In this document: positions 24,598 to 34,151 of the stretch, in pieces
Numbering within the stretch: the stretch's first letter is position 1
Layout of the letters: each line of letters begins with the position of its first letter
Source: a virus
IMG/VR virus record: IMGVR_UViG_3300028800_000061
Coordinates: 62,001 to 126,000 of that record
DNA: 64,000 bases
Reading direction: 5' to 3' (one strand)
Program-made: the position numbers and the translations under genes
The notes under the pieces: model-generated
Database searches by the model: none
The model's input: the letters and a program-made list of their open reading frames with translations, nothing else
Told to the model about the DNA's origin: nothing

Positions 24598-25049
24598 ACG
24601 CCTCCGTTGAGGGTGTTGAGGCTGGACACATGGATTTCGCCGGGTAGCGGGCCCGCCTCGGCGGCCAGTCGTGTCCCGGCGGGTGTGAGTTGCCACAAGC
24701 AGATACGGCGCCCGCGGGCGGCGGGCGCGGCCGACCGGATTGTGCCGGTGGCGGCGGCCAGGCCGGCCCGGGCGAGCGCTTGCAGCGCGTTGGAGATCAG
24801 CGGCCGGGCGCGGGCGGGAAGGACTGGGCGCAATGTGTCAGCGGAGAATTGCTGCCCGTGCCGGGCCCGGACGATGATGTGCCGGGCGGTCCGGGGTATA
24901 TCCCACGACCAGGTGACATCCTGCAAGCCGAGCGCGTCGAGCAAAAGCTGGGCGTCCTCGAGGTCGGCGGCTTCACGCAGGATCGTCCAGGCGGCCTCGG
25001 TGGCGGCGGCGTTGTCGTCTGCGTCCAGTATCTGCGCGGCTAGGGTCAC
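24594..25049 (-). CDS. Hypothetical protein with winged-helix-like C-terminus
   Basis: A 151-aa, Ala/Leu-rich helical protein. The C-terminal segment (PLISNALQALARAGL, then ICLWQLTPAGTRLAAEAG) resembles the recognition helix and wing of MarR/ArsR-type proteins. Stops and starts overlap both neighbours. A DNA-binding role is possible but unproven. Confidence 0.6.
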   Translation of the reverse strand: MTLAAQILDADDNAAATEAAWTILREAADLEDAQLLLDALGLQDVTWSWDIPRTARHIIVRARHGQQFSADTLRPVLPARARPLISNALQALARAGLAAATGTIRSAAPAARGRRICLWQLTPAGTRLAAEAGPLPGEIHVSSLNTLNGGV

Positions 25050-25444
25050 TCTTCTCCTTCGGCTGGCAGGCCCACCGGGGGCCGGGCAGCGAGCATGGTT
25101 TTGATCTCATCGACAGTGGTTGCGATGTGGGTGAGGGCCTGGTGCTGCGCGTCGGATTGCGCATCGGATGAACGCTGCGTCTTGTTGCCCACGTACACGA
25201 GCAGTGGCAGCGCGAACAGCTGGATCCACCCGGAGGAGTAGAAGAAGAACCGGGATTGCACGCTGGCGGGGAACAACTGGACGAGCAGAGGTGCGGCGAT
25301 GAACGCCCACACGGTCCAGATCAACCCGAACAAGATGGCCAGATGGGTGGCGGCCCAGTCGTTGAACCGGCCGACCGCGTTTCTTTCCTTGGCCAGCAGC
25401 TCGGCCGGGTGGATTACCTGGTCATGGGTGCGGCGTTGGGTCAC
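25046..25444 (-). CDS. Two-helix membrane protein (holin candidate)
   Basis: A 132-aa protein with two membrane helices (about 33-54 and 70-87) joined by a short loop, and a hydrophilic helical tail. The layout NDWAATHLAILFGLIWTVWA is like small DUF1003-type or holin proteins. GTG 25444 uses the GGAGGCATGTGA context. With the nearby endolysin it could be a second holin or lysis regulator. Confidence 0.6.
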   Translation of the reverse strand: MTQRRTHDQVIHPAELLAKERNAVGRFNDWAATHLAILFGLIWTVWAFIAAPLLVQLFPASVQSRFFFYSSGWIQLFALPLLVYVGNKTQRSSDAQSDAQHQALTHIATTVDEIKTMLAARPPVGLPAEGEE

Positions 25445-25459
25445 ATGCCTCCGGGTGGG

Positions 25460-25705
25460 TCACAGGATGTCGCCGATGGTTATGTGCACCCAGTCCGGGC
25501 CGGCTTCCTCGGCGGTAAACGGCAGCCCGCGTGCCTCAGCGACCCGCATCACCATCTCGGCGTTATCCGAGTGCAAAGTCGCGATCACGAACGGCTCGTA
25601 TTGCAACCGGGTCCACAGCATGCCGATCTCCACACCACGCCGGAACTCGGTGCTGTCCGTGTCGAACGGCAGCAGCAGCCCGAACTCGTGCTCGCTGCCG
25701 CTCAT
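25460..25705 (-). CDS. Hypothetical protein, 81 aa
   Basis: Acidic alpha/beta protein (FVIATLHSDNAEMVMRVAEA). ATG 25705 overlaps the stop of the tail protein gene (ATGA). Not recognised. Confidence 0.6.
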   Translation of the reverse strand: MSGSEHEFGLLLPFDTDSTEFRRGVEIGMLWTRLQYEPFVIATLHSDNAEMVMRVAEARGLPFTAEEAGPDWVHITIGDIL

Positions 25706-26331
25706 GCGGCCGCGAGGATCTGGTAGGCGACAATGCTCGCATCCGCGCTCGATGTGGACTCGATGGTGAACGACACCCCGGGTGCGCGTGCTGCGACATA
25801 CAGCGCACCGGGTGTGCCGGAGGGTGTTTGAGCAGTCAGGAAGATCGGTGTACCGGTAGCTACCGCGGCGGTAGCCACCGTGGCGGTCCCGCCTGTGAGA
25901 GTCACGAACCCTTGCTCGGACGGCAACGACACCGCACCGGAAACACCGTTGACGGAGATCACGTACAGGCCGGGCTGGGCCGGGATGAGCGGCACCGGCC
26001 CCAGCCGGCTGATATCGACCGTGGAGCCCCAGGATGACGGCAGGTATGCGTCGAACGCGATCGCGGCACCGGGGACATTCACTTGCACGCTGTACGCCCA
26101 CCCGGCAGGCAGCAGATCGGCGTTATCGGTGCACGGGAGAACCACCGAGAACTGGCCGGTGGAATGTGACACCGCGGCGACAATCGGGTTGGCGGACAGG
26201 ACTGCCTGACCGGTCATATCGGTGAGCGGCACCGAGGGCGCGAACAGCACGGTCCCGCCGAGCGGCGTCCCTGCTGCGGTCAGGTAGGTGCCGGTGACCG
26301 TGATCGTGGTCAGGCCGACTGGAAGGCTCAC
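25702..26331 (-). CDS. Minor tail or fibre protein
   Basis: A 209-aa beta-rich protein. The last 70 residues (IFLTAQTPSGTPGALYVAAR followed by SFTIESTSSADASIVAYQIL) match a small C-terminal domain widespread on actinophage tail and fibre proteins. The N-terminal part (TVTGTYLTAAGTPLGGTVLF) is Ig- or carbohydrate-binding-like. Likely at the tail tip. Confidence 0.7.
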   Translation of the reverse strand: MSLPVGLTTITVTGTYLTAAGTPLGGTVLFAPSVPLTDMTGQAVLSANPIVAAVSHSTGQFSVVLPCTDNADLLPAGWAYSVQVNVPGAAIAFDAYLPSSWGSTVDISRLGPVPLIPAQPGLYVISVNGVSGAVSLPSEQGFVTLTGGTATVATAAVATGTPIFLTAQTPSGTPGALYVAARAPGVSFTIESTSSADASIVAYQILAAA

Positions 26332-26807
26332 TCGTGGCCTGCTTTGCTGATCAGCCCGTGCACATACTGGCTGGCCTCGTAGTCGGAATGGCTCGCTGTG
26401 TGCGCGCCGGCGGCGCCGCGATGGTGCCAGGCGCACAGCCACCGCAGGTTCTCGGCCGACTCCACCCACGCCCCCACCTGCGACGGGTCGCTGATACCCG
26501 GGTAGTCCTTCTCGAGGGCGGTCAGGTCAACGCCCTGCTGCAAGGAGAACTCAACGTGTGCGTGGTGCAACTCCAGGCCGGGCTGCTCGCCGGCATCGTC
26601 CGCCGGGGGGCACGGGTGCATTTGCGCGTCCATGCAGTCGCCGAACCCGATCCGCTCCCCGATGTGGCAGCGGGCTGTGGCGCGGGTGGCCTGGTGGTAG
26701 TGGTGGAAGTCCCTGTAGTGCGGGTCGTCCTCGCGGGCCGGGTGCGGCGGGAAGTGCATGACGTACCGGTGGGTTTCAGCCTGCGCGTGTGCGGCGACTT
26801 CGGTCAC
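26328..26807 (-). CDS. HNH endonuclease-like protein
   Basis: A 159-aa protein. LELHHAHVEF carries the first His pair; ENLRWLCAWHHRG and GAHTASHSDYEASQ complete a His-Asn-His arrangement typical of an HNH fold found in several actinophage genomes. It lies among tail and lysis genes. It may be a homing-type nuclease or a structural protein that kept the fold. GTG 26807 is in the shared GGAGGCATGTGA context. Confidence 0.65.
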   Translation of the reverse strand: MTEVAAHAQAETHRYVMHFPPHPAREDDPHYRDFHHYHQATRATARCHIGERIGFGDCMDAQMHPCPPADDAGEQPGLELHHAHVEFSLQQGVDLTALEKDYPGISDPSQVGAWVESAENLRWLCAWHHRGAAGAHTASHSDYEASQYVHGLISKAGHE

Positions 26808-26835
26808 ATGCCTCCTGGGTGCAGCAAAAAGGGCG

Positions 26836-27156
26836 TCAGCGGCGGACGGCCGGGGCGTTGCATCCCAGGTCGGTCCCTAGCTGGTCGAGCGTGGCGTGGA
26901 GCCGCTGGTCGTACGCCCGGGACGGGTTAGTGACCGGGTTGCCGGCCGGAGGCTTCAGTGCGGCCAGCTCGCGCATCGTCGTGCAGATCTTGCGTTCCAC
27001 GGCGATCCCCTGATGTTGCTGCACTGCTTGCTCCCGGCGTTGCGCGGCTTGCGCGGCGCGCACCTCGGCCCGGGTGGCCAGCAGGTTCCCGGCGCCGACG
27101 ATCAGCACCAGTGCCAGGAGTGCCGCCATCGCGCGCTGACCAGTGATCCATCTCAT
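26836..27156 (-). CDS. Membrane-anchored coiled-coil protein (spanin candidate)
   Basis: A 106-aa protein: one N-terminal membrane helix (about 8-26), then a long charged helix (RAEVRAAQAAQRREQAVQQH). ATG 27156 overlaps the preceding gene's stop. The layout is that of an anchored spacer or inner-membrane spanin, although actinomycete hosts lack a classical outer membrane. Not recognised. Confidence 0.6.
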   Translation of the reverse strand: MRWITGQRAMAALLALVLIVGAGNLLATRAEVRAAQAAQRREQAVQQHQGIAVERKICTTMRELAALKPPAGNPVTNPSRAYDQRLHATLDQLGTDLGCNAPAVRR

Positions 27157-27527
27157 GAGGAGATGTCCATCTCCTTCCCGTCGCTGCGCTGAGGATGATG
27201 GGACTCCATGCGGTCACGCATCGCTGCCTGCTCCGCTTTGATTTCAGCGACGTCCTCTGCGGTGCGATGCACGATGTCACGCAGGGATTTGCCGTGGTTA
27301 GGGCTTGTCTCAGCGACGACGTGGGCGATGGACGCCTCAACGGCCTGGAGCCGGGCCATCACCCCGGGCCGGGACGGCACTCCAGGCCGGCCCGGCTCAC
27401 CGAAGTAGTCGTCCAGGAACTGAGTGGTGCGCACGAGAATCCGCCACGCCTGCCGGGCACACCAGGCGAGGCATCCAATGACGGCGGTTGCCAGGGCTAC
27501 GGCTGCAACTATCCATGCCGGGTCCAT
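27153..27527 (-). CDS. DUF2746-like membrane protein
   Basis: A 124-aa protein with an N-terminal membrane helix (about 4-24), a Pro/Gly turn and a charged coiled-coil tail. This pattern (VAAVALATAVIGCLAW; RDIVHRTAEDVAEIKAEQA) is typical of the DUF2746-like small proteins of mycobacteriophages and other actinophages. Function not proven. Confidence 0.6.
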   Translation of the reverse strand: MDPAWIVAAVALATAVIGCLAWCARQAWRILVRTTQFLDDYFGEPGRPGVPSRPGVMARLQAVEASIAHVVAETSPNHGKSLRDIVHRTAEDVAEIKAEQAAMRDRMESHHPQRSDGKEMDISS

Positions 27528-27538
27528 TCACCCCCCAG

Positions 27539-28681
27539 TCACAGCGATATCCAGGTGATTTCGATCGTGCATCGCTGCCCGGCGGTAATCACCGGTGTGC
27601 CGTTCCCCCCGCTGGAGGCGTAGAACGCCCACCCGGAGATTGTGTCCGATCCGCCGTACAACTGGAATGCCGCCGAGCCGGAGACGATCCCAGCGGATGT
27701 TTGCGGCACCCATCCCCGGTCACACGTGTAGGTGATGGCGCCGTTAAGGCCCGCGGCCGCCTCCACTTTGGTGACCGCGTCAGCGGCTGCGGCGGTGGAG
27801 ACGGTGACCGACACCTCATAGGTGCCGGAGTATCCGGCCGGGCATTCCCATGCACTGCTACCGGAGTTCCACCCGGAAAACGGGTCCTCGATGATGCTGT
27901 TGAACGGGATGACAACATCCACGTTGTTCGTCCACGTCGCGGAGTTGGTCAACTCGGCCCGGAAAACCACTCTGCTGGTGAGAAACGCGAACGGTGCTTG
28001 CACCCAGCCATCAAAATCGGCTGCCAGCGGGGCGTACCCGGCGATGAACACAGGCACCGCGGGCTGCAAGGACACCGTGAACGTGAGAGTGATCTGCCCT
28101 GTGTGGCCGGCGCCGCCAAGCTTGCCCTTACCGGCCCCGCCACCGCCACCGCCGGGGCCACTGCCCGGTGCAGCCCCGGCCACCCCGTTGTTCCCGCCGG
28201 CCCCACCGGGGCCGCCGCCGGTGACCGCGCTCGCACCGGAGGCACCGGTGCTGGTGGTCGAGTTTGAGCCATTGTTCCCCGCCGCTGCGCTGCCACCGGA
28301 TCCGCCGCCGCCACCGCCACCGGTGCTGGTCGCTGTGCCGCCCTGGCCGCCGTCATGCGTGACGCTGTTAGTTGAGCTGGTGCCACCGAACTGGAGCACA
28401 GCTCCGTTCGCGATGACCGCGCCGGCGAACACTGTGGCCTGGCCGCTGCTGCCGTGGGCGCCGCCTGCGCCGACCGTGAAGCTGTACACCGTCCCTGGGA
28501 CCACGGTGAACGCGGGCTCGGCGGCGTACTCGCCTCCGCCTCCGCCGAGGCCTCCGGTGGTGCCGGAGGTTTCGTCTTCCCCGCCGGATCCGCTGCCCCA
28601 GCACTCAACCTGGATCTGGGTGACCCCGTTCGGGCACAGCCATGTGCCGGAACCGGCTGCAGCGAATGTCTGGGTGGCCAC
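27539..28681 (-). CDS. Glycine-rich tail fibre protein
   Basis: A 380-aa protein starting at GTG 28681. The N-terminal 200 residues are a Gly/Ala/Ser-rich stretch (runs of GGGGG) as in glycine-rich fibre adhesins. The C-terminal 170 residues are a compact beta domain ending in TISGWAFYASSGG, likely the receptor-binding or trimer-forming head. A neighbouring paralogue-like fibre gene ends at the same base (TAGTG overlap). Confidence 0.7.
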   Translation of the reverse strand: MATQTFAAAGSGTWLCPNGVTQIQVECWGSGSGGEDETSGTTGGLGGGGGEYAAEPAFTVVPGTVYSFTVGAGGAHGSSGQATVFAGAVIANGAVLQFGGTSSTNSVTHDGGQGGTATSTGGGGGGGSGGSAAAGNNGSNSTTSTGASGASAVTGGGPGGAGGNNGVAGAAPGSGPGGGGGGAGKGKLGGAGHTGQITLTFTVSLQPAVPVFIAGYAPLAADFDGWVQAPFAFLTSRVVFRAELTNSATWTNNVDVVIPFNSIIEDPFSGWNSGSSAWECPAGYSGTYEVSVTVSTAAAADAVTKVEAAAGLNGAITYTCDRGWVPQTSAGIVSGSAAFQLYGGSDTISGWAFYASSGGNGTPVITAGQRCTIEITWISL

Positions 28682-29799
28682 TAGGAGGATTCCCAGCAGA
28701 TGACCAGGTGCGTGTCGCCGTTGAGTGCGAGAGCCCCGCCAGTGTTCTGGCTTCCTTGCAGGGAGATGGTCTGCCCGGCGGTGACCCGGACCCGCCGGCA
28801 GATGGCCACGTCGACGACGTGGCCGGTGTCCGCGTTGGCGTTGACCCGCTGACCCCAGGTGGTGGTGCCGCCGTTGACGGAGATCCCGGCGGCGTACGCC
28901 CCGCTGCTACCGGAGCCGGCCAAGCCGACCTGCCCGTACACGTAGTAGACGCCGGCGACCGGGCACACGTACTGGTTGTTGGTGCCATCCCAGGCGGTGT
29001 AGTTGTCCACCGTCGCCGTGCCCATGGCGATCTTCGACCCGGCCGGGAACGTCTGGCTGCCCAGGGTCGCGCTACCGGGGGTGTAGGTGTAGCGGAGGAT
29101 CGGCGGGTTCGCCAGGAAAGCGATCGTGTCCCGGATGTTGGTGTTAAGGAACGTGGAGGTCACGATGCTCGGCGGGGTCACCCATGACGCGTTCGCCGGG
29201 ATGGCCAGCGAGGTGGCTGCGCCGGTTGCCACCCACCGGAGGGTGAGCCGCGGCTGGTTCGGCGAGGCTGACTGCACGCTGACCGAGCCGGCACTGGACT
29301 GTTTCGCGATGAGGGTGACGTAATCGACGGCCGCGCCGCCGATCGCCCCGGCGCGGGACAGCTGGATGAGGTCCGCCCCGAACACGCCGGGGTTGCGCTG
29401 GGAGTCAACCGGGTGATCTTGTCCCGGGTAGACGGCTGATCCGGCGGCGGTGACCGCCCCGATCGACACCTGGAAGTTGACTTGCGTGGCCGTGGTGTAC
29501 GCCCACGGCATGTACCCCTCGCACAGGTACCAGCCGGGAGCCTGGCACCAGTAGCGGTCCGGGTTAGCCGACAGAGGGTCATGCCCGGCCCAGGTGTCGT
29601 ACACCTCCGTGTCGAGGGCGAGCGTTGTGTTGGTGGCCGACGGGATGGCCGGGCCGCCAGTGCACAGGCCGGTGAACGCTGGCCTTTGCGAAAGGAACAG
29701 CACACCGTTGGTCACATTCGAGCGGAGAGACGAGGTGAGGACCGGCCCGGACGACCAGGTAGACGGACTGGGCACAGGAGGATAAGGGGGAAACGGCAT
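28681..29799 (-). CDS. Tail fibre protein
   Basis: A 372-aa beta-rich protein with two C1q/TNF-like segments: YWCQAPGWYLCEGYMPWAYT and, near the C-terminus, YVCPVAGVYYVYGQV followed by ICRRVRVTAGQTISLQGSQN. Such trimeric jelly-roll heads are usual at fibre tips that bind the host surface. The remainder is Thr/Ser-rich beta structure. Confidence 0.7.
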   Translation of the reverse strand: MPFPPYPPVPSPSTWSSGPVLTSSLRSNVTNGVLFLSQRPAFTGLCTGGPAIPSATNTTLALDTEVYDTWAGHDPLSANPDRYWCQAPGWYLCEGYMPWAYTTATQVNFQVSIGAVTAAGSAVYPGQDHPVDSQRNPGVFGADLIQLSRAGAIGGAAVDYVTLIAKQSSAGSVSVQSASPNQPRLTLRWVATGAATSLAIPANASWVTPPSIVTSTFLNTNIRDTIAFLANPPILRYTYTPGSATLGSQTFPAGSKIAMGTATVDNYTAWDGTNNQYVCPVAGVYYVYGQVGLAGSGSSGAYAAGISVNGGTTTWGQRVNANADTGHVVDVAICRRVRVTAGQTISLQGSQNTGGALALNGDTHLVICWESS

Positions 29800-29827
29800 G
29801 CGCTCACCGCCCCGCCACGCATGTCAC

Positions 29828-32800
29828 TTACCAGGGAAGCGAATTGCTTCCGTTCAGTTGCCCGAAAACTGGATCGTCCGCTATCAGAACTGCACCTTCA
29901 GGGAACGAGTCTGTTTCGATAGCCACCTCGGCTGTGCCCGCTACCCTGTCGATTTTCTTTGTGACTTGCGTAATGATCGCCTGGATTTGCGTTGTGGCTG
30001 ACGCGCTCAGCGGGCGCCTTGTCACCTGAACGATCTGGGCGGGTTCCACACCCAGAACGAACGGCCAGTTGACCGGGTTAGCGTCAGCCGTGACACGCAC
30101 ATTTTCGGCACGGTTGAACACGGTCCCCCGCGTATTCGCGATCCAGTTAGCCTCATCGACCACGGTGTCCGGGTCCTGCTGGTAAACCGTCGCCGAGTAG
30201 GTGTACTGGCCGTGTTGCGCCGCCGATGGCGCGTTGAAAGCCACAACAGCGGTACCACTACCTGTTGACTGGGTGAGCTCAACGTCGTTGTACAGCAGGC
30301 TCTTGTCGTACCCGAAAACGATGTCGGTTTCGTATGGGGTTTCGCCGGAGAGAACATCCTCCCCGAGGAACCATATCGGGGTGTTTCCGTACAGGTCGCT
30401 TCGTGACAGGTAGCACAGGACCCCGTTGCCATCGACACCCATGAACCCGTTATCGCTGACAACAATGTTGGTTATCGCCTCGGCGGCGGTTTGCCCTTGT
30501 GAGGCCGAAACCACGCCATTGGCTGAGATGCTCCCCTCGGAGCCTTGAATATCGGAGATCCCGGCCATGCCGGTTGTGGATTTGTGGCTGATCGACCGGG
30601 CCCCGGTCCACCCGCCGTAGCCGGCGAGCCGCTCGATGCGCAGGTCGGGGTGCTCGGAGCCGAACTGGCCGTTGTTAGCGACGGGGAACCCGGCGCCGAC
30701 GATCGCCGCCAGCCGGTCCTCGGTGAGGAGACGGGGGAAGATGGCAAGGTGGCAGCACGCCCCGTTGATCATGGACCCGGTGAAGTACCGGTCCGCGTTG
30801 CCCATGAAGTCGATCCAGGTCATCGAGGACGGCATGTTGCATGATCCGGAAGCTCCGGTGAACGCGCCGCCGTCCACAACGACTTGCCATGTGCTCTGGG
30901 TGAGCAGCAGCGCGAAGTGGCTGAGGCCACCTGACAGCCAGTTCTGGCTGTTTACCACAGTGTCTGTCCGGGCCCGTGTGGATTGGTCGTACACGGCGAT
31001 CTGCAGGCCGCCTGGGCTGCCTGAGGTGGGACTGTTGAGGTACATCTGGAACATGGGCCCGACACCCGCGTTGGTGCCCCGCATCAGGATCAGCTGATGC
31101 GGGATTTGCACGGTCGGTGAGTCTGGGGCGAACCAGCCCATGATGGTGATGCCGTTGGCGATCGACGGGTAGGACTGGTCGATGCATTGCAGGCAGTAGC
31201 CGTATCCGGTGGCGTCCCCGGCGGTCAGGCCGGTCTGCGTGTAAACGGTTCCGCCAGGATCACCCGGGTCAAGACCGGAGTTATCGCCGAAAGTGAATGT
31301 GGCGGTCAGCGCACCGGATTTGGACTCGACAACTTGCAGCGAGTTACTGTTACCTGGCGCTGAGTTTTGCGCTGCCGTGCTCCCTGCAGCATCACCGCAT
31401 GTCCAGTATGCGTAAGGCTGGTCGAGAAGTATCTCTTCCTGCTGGACTGCGGCCAGTTCCGCTGTTTGCAGTGACCATACATCGACAACGGTGATCTGCG
31501 TAATCCCGTACCACACCGAGTCCCAGGCCTGCGGCCACCGTTCCACGTAGCCGCTGAAGACACTGTATGTGCGGCCATCCCAGGTCATCAGCAGCCGTAC
31601 AGGAACATCCGCGAGGACGAAAGGCGCAAAAGGCGATGCGTCGTTCTCGGGCGTCAGCGCGGCATCGTTATTATCCAGGGTCAGGGTTATTTCCCCAGCC
31701 TGCAACTGATCCAGTTCGTACTGCTTCCCGCGTTTCGCGCTTGTCTCAGTCGAGCCAAGCCACCTGTTAGTGATATCCGTCCAGGTGATCTGCGATGGCG
31801 GGGTCAGCGCACCAGAACCGAATCCCATTTGCAGTTGCGTCGCCGGCCAGGACGCATCCGGCTGCGCGGGCCCGGCGTTGACCACAAGGATCGCCGCGGT
31901 GCACGCCGACAGGTCCCCCGTAGTCCCGGTTGTCCATGATGCGGTTTCCGATGTGGATGCCACCTGCCACGCTGGTGAGGTGTGCAGGATCGCAGGCGCT
32001 GTCCCCGACACGCTCACCGCGGTAAGAGCGGTCCAGCTGCCCCCGGGCCCGGTGCTGAAAGTTGATGCATCACTGGCCGCCACTGTGGCCAGGAACGCTG
32101 CAGCTCCCAGGCCGGGGGCGTTTGCTGCGATCGCGGTGGCCGCGTTGGCGTAGTTGTTCACCACGACAGGCGTACCGGCGTAATCGCTCATGCCGGTGAT
32201 CTCGATCACGGTCACGCCGATAACTGCCGGATAGGTGGGATTCGGGAGGCCGCACGGGGACACGTAAACATGCCCGGCGCCGGGGACGGACGCGCCGGCG
32301 GGCCGGGCCCAGATCGAGCACCTGGTGAACCCGGACGCACTGGAATCCCCGCTGGGTGCGCCGAGCGGGATCCAGTAGCCGTGCACATCATCGGACACGG
32401 CCATGGTGCCGCCGAGGTACCCGGCAGGCAGGGTCCACGAGCAGAACGCGATCAGCCAGTTCCCGGTTGTGCTCGCCACCGGGCAGTCGAGGGATCCGGA
32501 TGGGGGGGCGTTCAGAGAGAAGCCGCTGACAATGGCCCGGTTCGCCGTCCATGTGTTGATCACCGTGATGGAGGACGGCTTGATGGCGGCCGCGGTGATG
32601 CTTGCGCTGGCCGACCTGGTAGCCGACGCGACGTGCACCTGCGTCATGGCCGCGGTGACCGTCGCGGTCACTGCCCGGGCGGCCGACGCGACGTGCACCT
32701 GCGTCATCGACGCGGTGATGGTGACGGTGGCCGACCGGGTGGCCGCCCCGTTGCGCACCCTGGTCGCCGCCGCGGTGATCGCGGCGGTGGCGGTCTGGGT

Positions 32801-33586
32801 GGCGTCGATGGTGACGGCACCGGTGATGACAGTCGCTGCCGCGGTGACTGTTGCGGTGAAGCTCGGGCTTGCCGCACCGTTGCGGACCCGGGTCGCTGCC
32901 GCGGTGGCAGTCGCGGTGAACGTCGGGGTGGTGGCTGCGGTCTGGGTGGCCGGGAACTGCGCGACCCAGACGCCGCCGTACCCGGCGGTGCCGATCTGCT
33001 CCAGCGCCGTCCAGGTCAGGCCGCTGGTGTCAGACACGGCCATGCTGACCGTGCCGGACCCGCTGTAGTTCGCGGAGATGACAGCGACCAGCAGCGCGGC
33101 GGATGGCGGGGTGAAACTCGCCGTCGTGATGGTCTTCGCGGCGTTCGTGTTCGCGCTGGCGGGCGACGACGCGTCCTCGGCCAGGGTGCCCGAGTTCTTG
33201 ATCTCAGCGAGCGCGATCGCGGCATCGCCTGATGTGGTCGTCGGCAGTGTCGCCCCGACAGTGACCGGCGTGCCGCCTGTTGTCGTGGAGGTGGTGCGGA
33301 ACGTGCCGCGTTTCTGGGCGTTGGTCGCGTCAGTGTTGTTCGCGCTGAACGTGGTTGCGGCGTTCGCGGTGAACGTGCCAGCAAGATTCTCGCTGAGCGC
33401 GCCGTAAACCCAGTTGCTGGACCCCGCCGGGGTGATGGCGAGCTGCGGGGTCGTGATCGTCGCCGAGTCGTTGACGGTGCCGGGCTGCGACCCGGCCGCG
33501 GCAGCACTCGTCACGACCTTGACGGTCAGGGTGATGCCGTTCTTCGATCCGGTTCCGCTGGCGGTCGCCGTTACCGTGATCGCCAT
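29828..33586 (-). CDS. Large tail-tip/baseplate protein
   Basis: A 1252-aa protein. Residues about 1-230 are Thr/Ala-rich and beta-like; about 220-335 are degenerate 20-residue repeats (AATRVRNGA, SMTQVHVAS); 335-560 are another beta region. From about 590 the siphovirus tail-tip part begins (TLDNNDAALTPENDASPFAP, RTYSVFSGYVERWPQAW), with a LamG/concanavalin-like insert in the middle. It probably forms the distal tail or baseplate hub that carries the fibres. ATG 33586. Confidence 0.7.
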   Translation of the reverse strand: MAITVTATASGTGSKNGITLTVKVVTSAAAAGSQPGTVNDSATITTPQLAITPAGSSNWVYGALSENLAGTFTANAATTFSANNTDATNAQKRGTFRTTSTTTGGTPVTVGATLPTTTSGDAAIALAEIKNSGTLAEDASSPASANTNAAKTITTASFTPPSAALLVAVISANYSGSGTVSMAVSDTSGLTWTALEQIGTAGYGGVWVAQFPATQTAATTPTFTATATAAATRVRNGAASPSFTATVTAAATVITGAVTIDATQTATAAITAAATRVRNGAATRSATVTITASMTQVHVASAARAVTATVTAAMTQVHVASATRSASASITAAAIKPSSITVINTWTANRAIVSGFSLNAPPSGSLDCPVASTTGNWLIAFCSWTLPAGYLGGTMAVSDDVHGYWIPLGAPSGDSSASGFTRCSIWARPAGASVPGAGHVYVSPCGLPNPTYPAVIGVTVIEITGMSDYAGTPVVVNNYANAATAIAANAPGLGAAAFLATVAASDASTFSTGPGGSWTALTAVSVSGTAPAILHTSPAWQVASTSETASWTTGTTGDLSACTAAILVVNAGPAQPDASWPATQLQMGFGSGALTPPSQITWTDITNRWLGSTETSAKRGKQYELDQLQAGEITLTLDNNDAALTPENDASPFAPFVLADVPVRLLMTWDGRTYSVFSGYVERWPQAWDSVWYGITQITVVDVWSLQTAELAAVQQEEILLDQPYAYWTCGDAAGSTAAQNSAPGNSNSLQVVESKSGALTATFTFGDNSGLDPGDPGGTVYTQTGLTAGDATGYGYCLQCIDQSYPSIANGITIMGWFAPDSPTVQIPHQLILMRGTNAGVGPMFQMYLNSPTSGSPGGLQIAVYDQSTRARTDTVVNSQNWLSGGLSHFALLLTQSTWQVVVDGGAFTGASGSCNMPSSMTWIDFMGNADRYFTGSMINGACCHLAIFPRLLTEDRLAAIVGAGFPVANNGQFGSEHPDLRIERLAGYGGWTGARSISHKSTTGMAGISDIQGSEGSISANGVVSASQGQTAAEAITNIVVSDNGFMGVDGNGVLCYLSRSDLYGNTPIWFLGEDVLSGETPYETDIVFGYDKSLLYNDVELTQSTGSGTAVVAFNAPSAAQHGQYTYSATVYQQDPDTVVDEANWIANTRGTVFNRAENVRVTADANPVNWPFVLGVEPAQIVQVTRRPLSASATTQIQAIITQVTKKIDRVAGTAEVAIETDSFPEGAVLIADDPVFGQLNGSNSLPW
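32590..32930 (-). repeat. Tandem repeats in the tail-tip gene
   Basis: Around five degenerate units of about 60 bases, each coding for about 20 residues. The clearest are near 32622-32650 and 32682-32710, which share GACGCGACGTGCACCTGCGT. Repeats like this may vary in copy number and change fibre length or exposure. Confidence 0.65.
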
Positions 33587-33622
33587 AGCTCACCGCCCCC
33601 CGTGGTGCAGTAAACGAGCGGG

Positions 33623-34015
33623 TCAGGCGGCGAGCGGGGTGAGGGCGACAGTCAGAGTGGTCAACTCCAGCGTGTCCCCTGTGTTCACGGTTTTACTTGA
33701 GGAAAGAGCGGCGGAAAAGTAGAAGGTGCCGCTAGAACTCGCGGACCACACGGAGATATCGGTGACCACTTCACCGTTGGTGCCGGCCCAGCTGGACCAG
33801 GTCGGCGTGTTCGACTCGGAGATAGATCCGCTGCTCGCCGCGTTCCAAGTCACCGAAGGCCGGGTTGTCACACTCGAAACGTTGGCGGTGCCGTTCGCTC
33901 CCGGGGAACCTGTGTGAAGCTGCACGAATGTGGTCGCGATGCCGGTGAAGGTGGTGTTGTTGAGCACATTCAGCCAGGCGTTCGCCAAGTTGGTGGTCTG
34001 CAGGCCGTCAGCCAT
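33623..34015 (-). CDS. Small tail/fibre protein
   Basis: A 130-aa beta-rich protein. LANAWLNVLNN, TTFVQLHTGSPGANGTAN, VTDISVWSASSSGTFYFSAAL and VNTGDTLELTTLTV match a small protein family often next to tail-tip genes in actinophages. ATG 34015 overlaps the tiny upstream gene. Confidence 0.7.
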   Translation of the reverse strand: MADGLQTTNLANAWLNVLNNTTFTGIATTFVQLHTGSPGANGTANVSSVTTRPSVTWNAASSGSISESNTPTWSSWAGTNGEVVTDISVWSASSSGTFYFSAALSSSKTVNTGDTLELTTLTVALTPLAA

Positions 34016-34130
34016 CTATCTCATCCTTCTTCTCATCAGCCACGTCAGATGCTTTGATCACCCGCGCGTCTGCTTCGATTTCGATGCGCATATCGACGGT
34101 CGGCGGGGTGCCGTGCTCGTTATCTGGCAT
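34008..34130 (-). CDS. 40-aa acidic peptide
   Basis: ATG 34130 follows GGAGCAGGTG at good spacing; the stop overlaps the next gene's start. The peptide is acidic and helical (VDMRIEIEADARVIKASDVA). Coupled overlap and codon usage support a real gene. Function unknown. Confidence 0.5.
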   Translation of the reverse strand: MPDNEHGTPPTVDMRIEIEADARVIKASDVADEKKDEIDG

Positions 34131-34151
34131 GCATCACCTGCTCCAGGGCGC

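Noticed and set aside
29828-33586. Diversity-generating retroelement acting on the tail tip
   Set aside because: No reverse transcriptase or template repeat seen; the tail repeats are ordinary tandem repeats.
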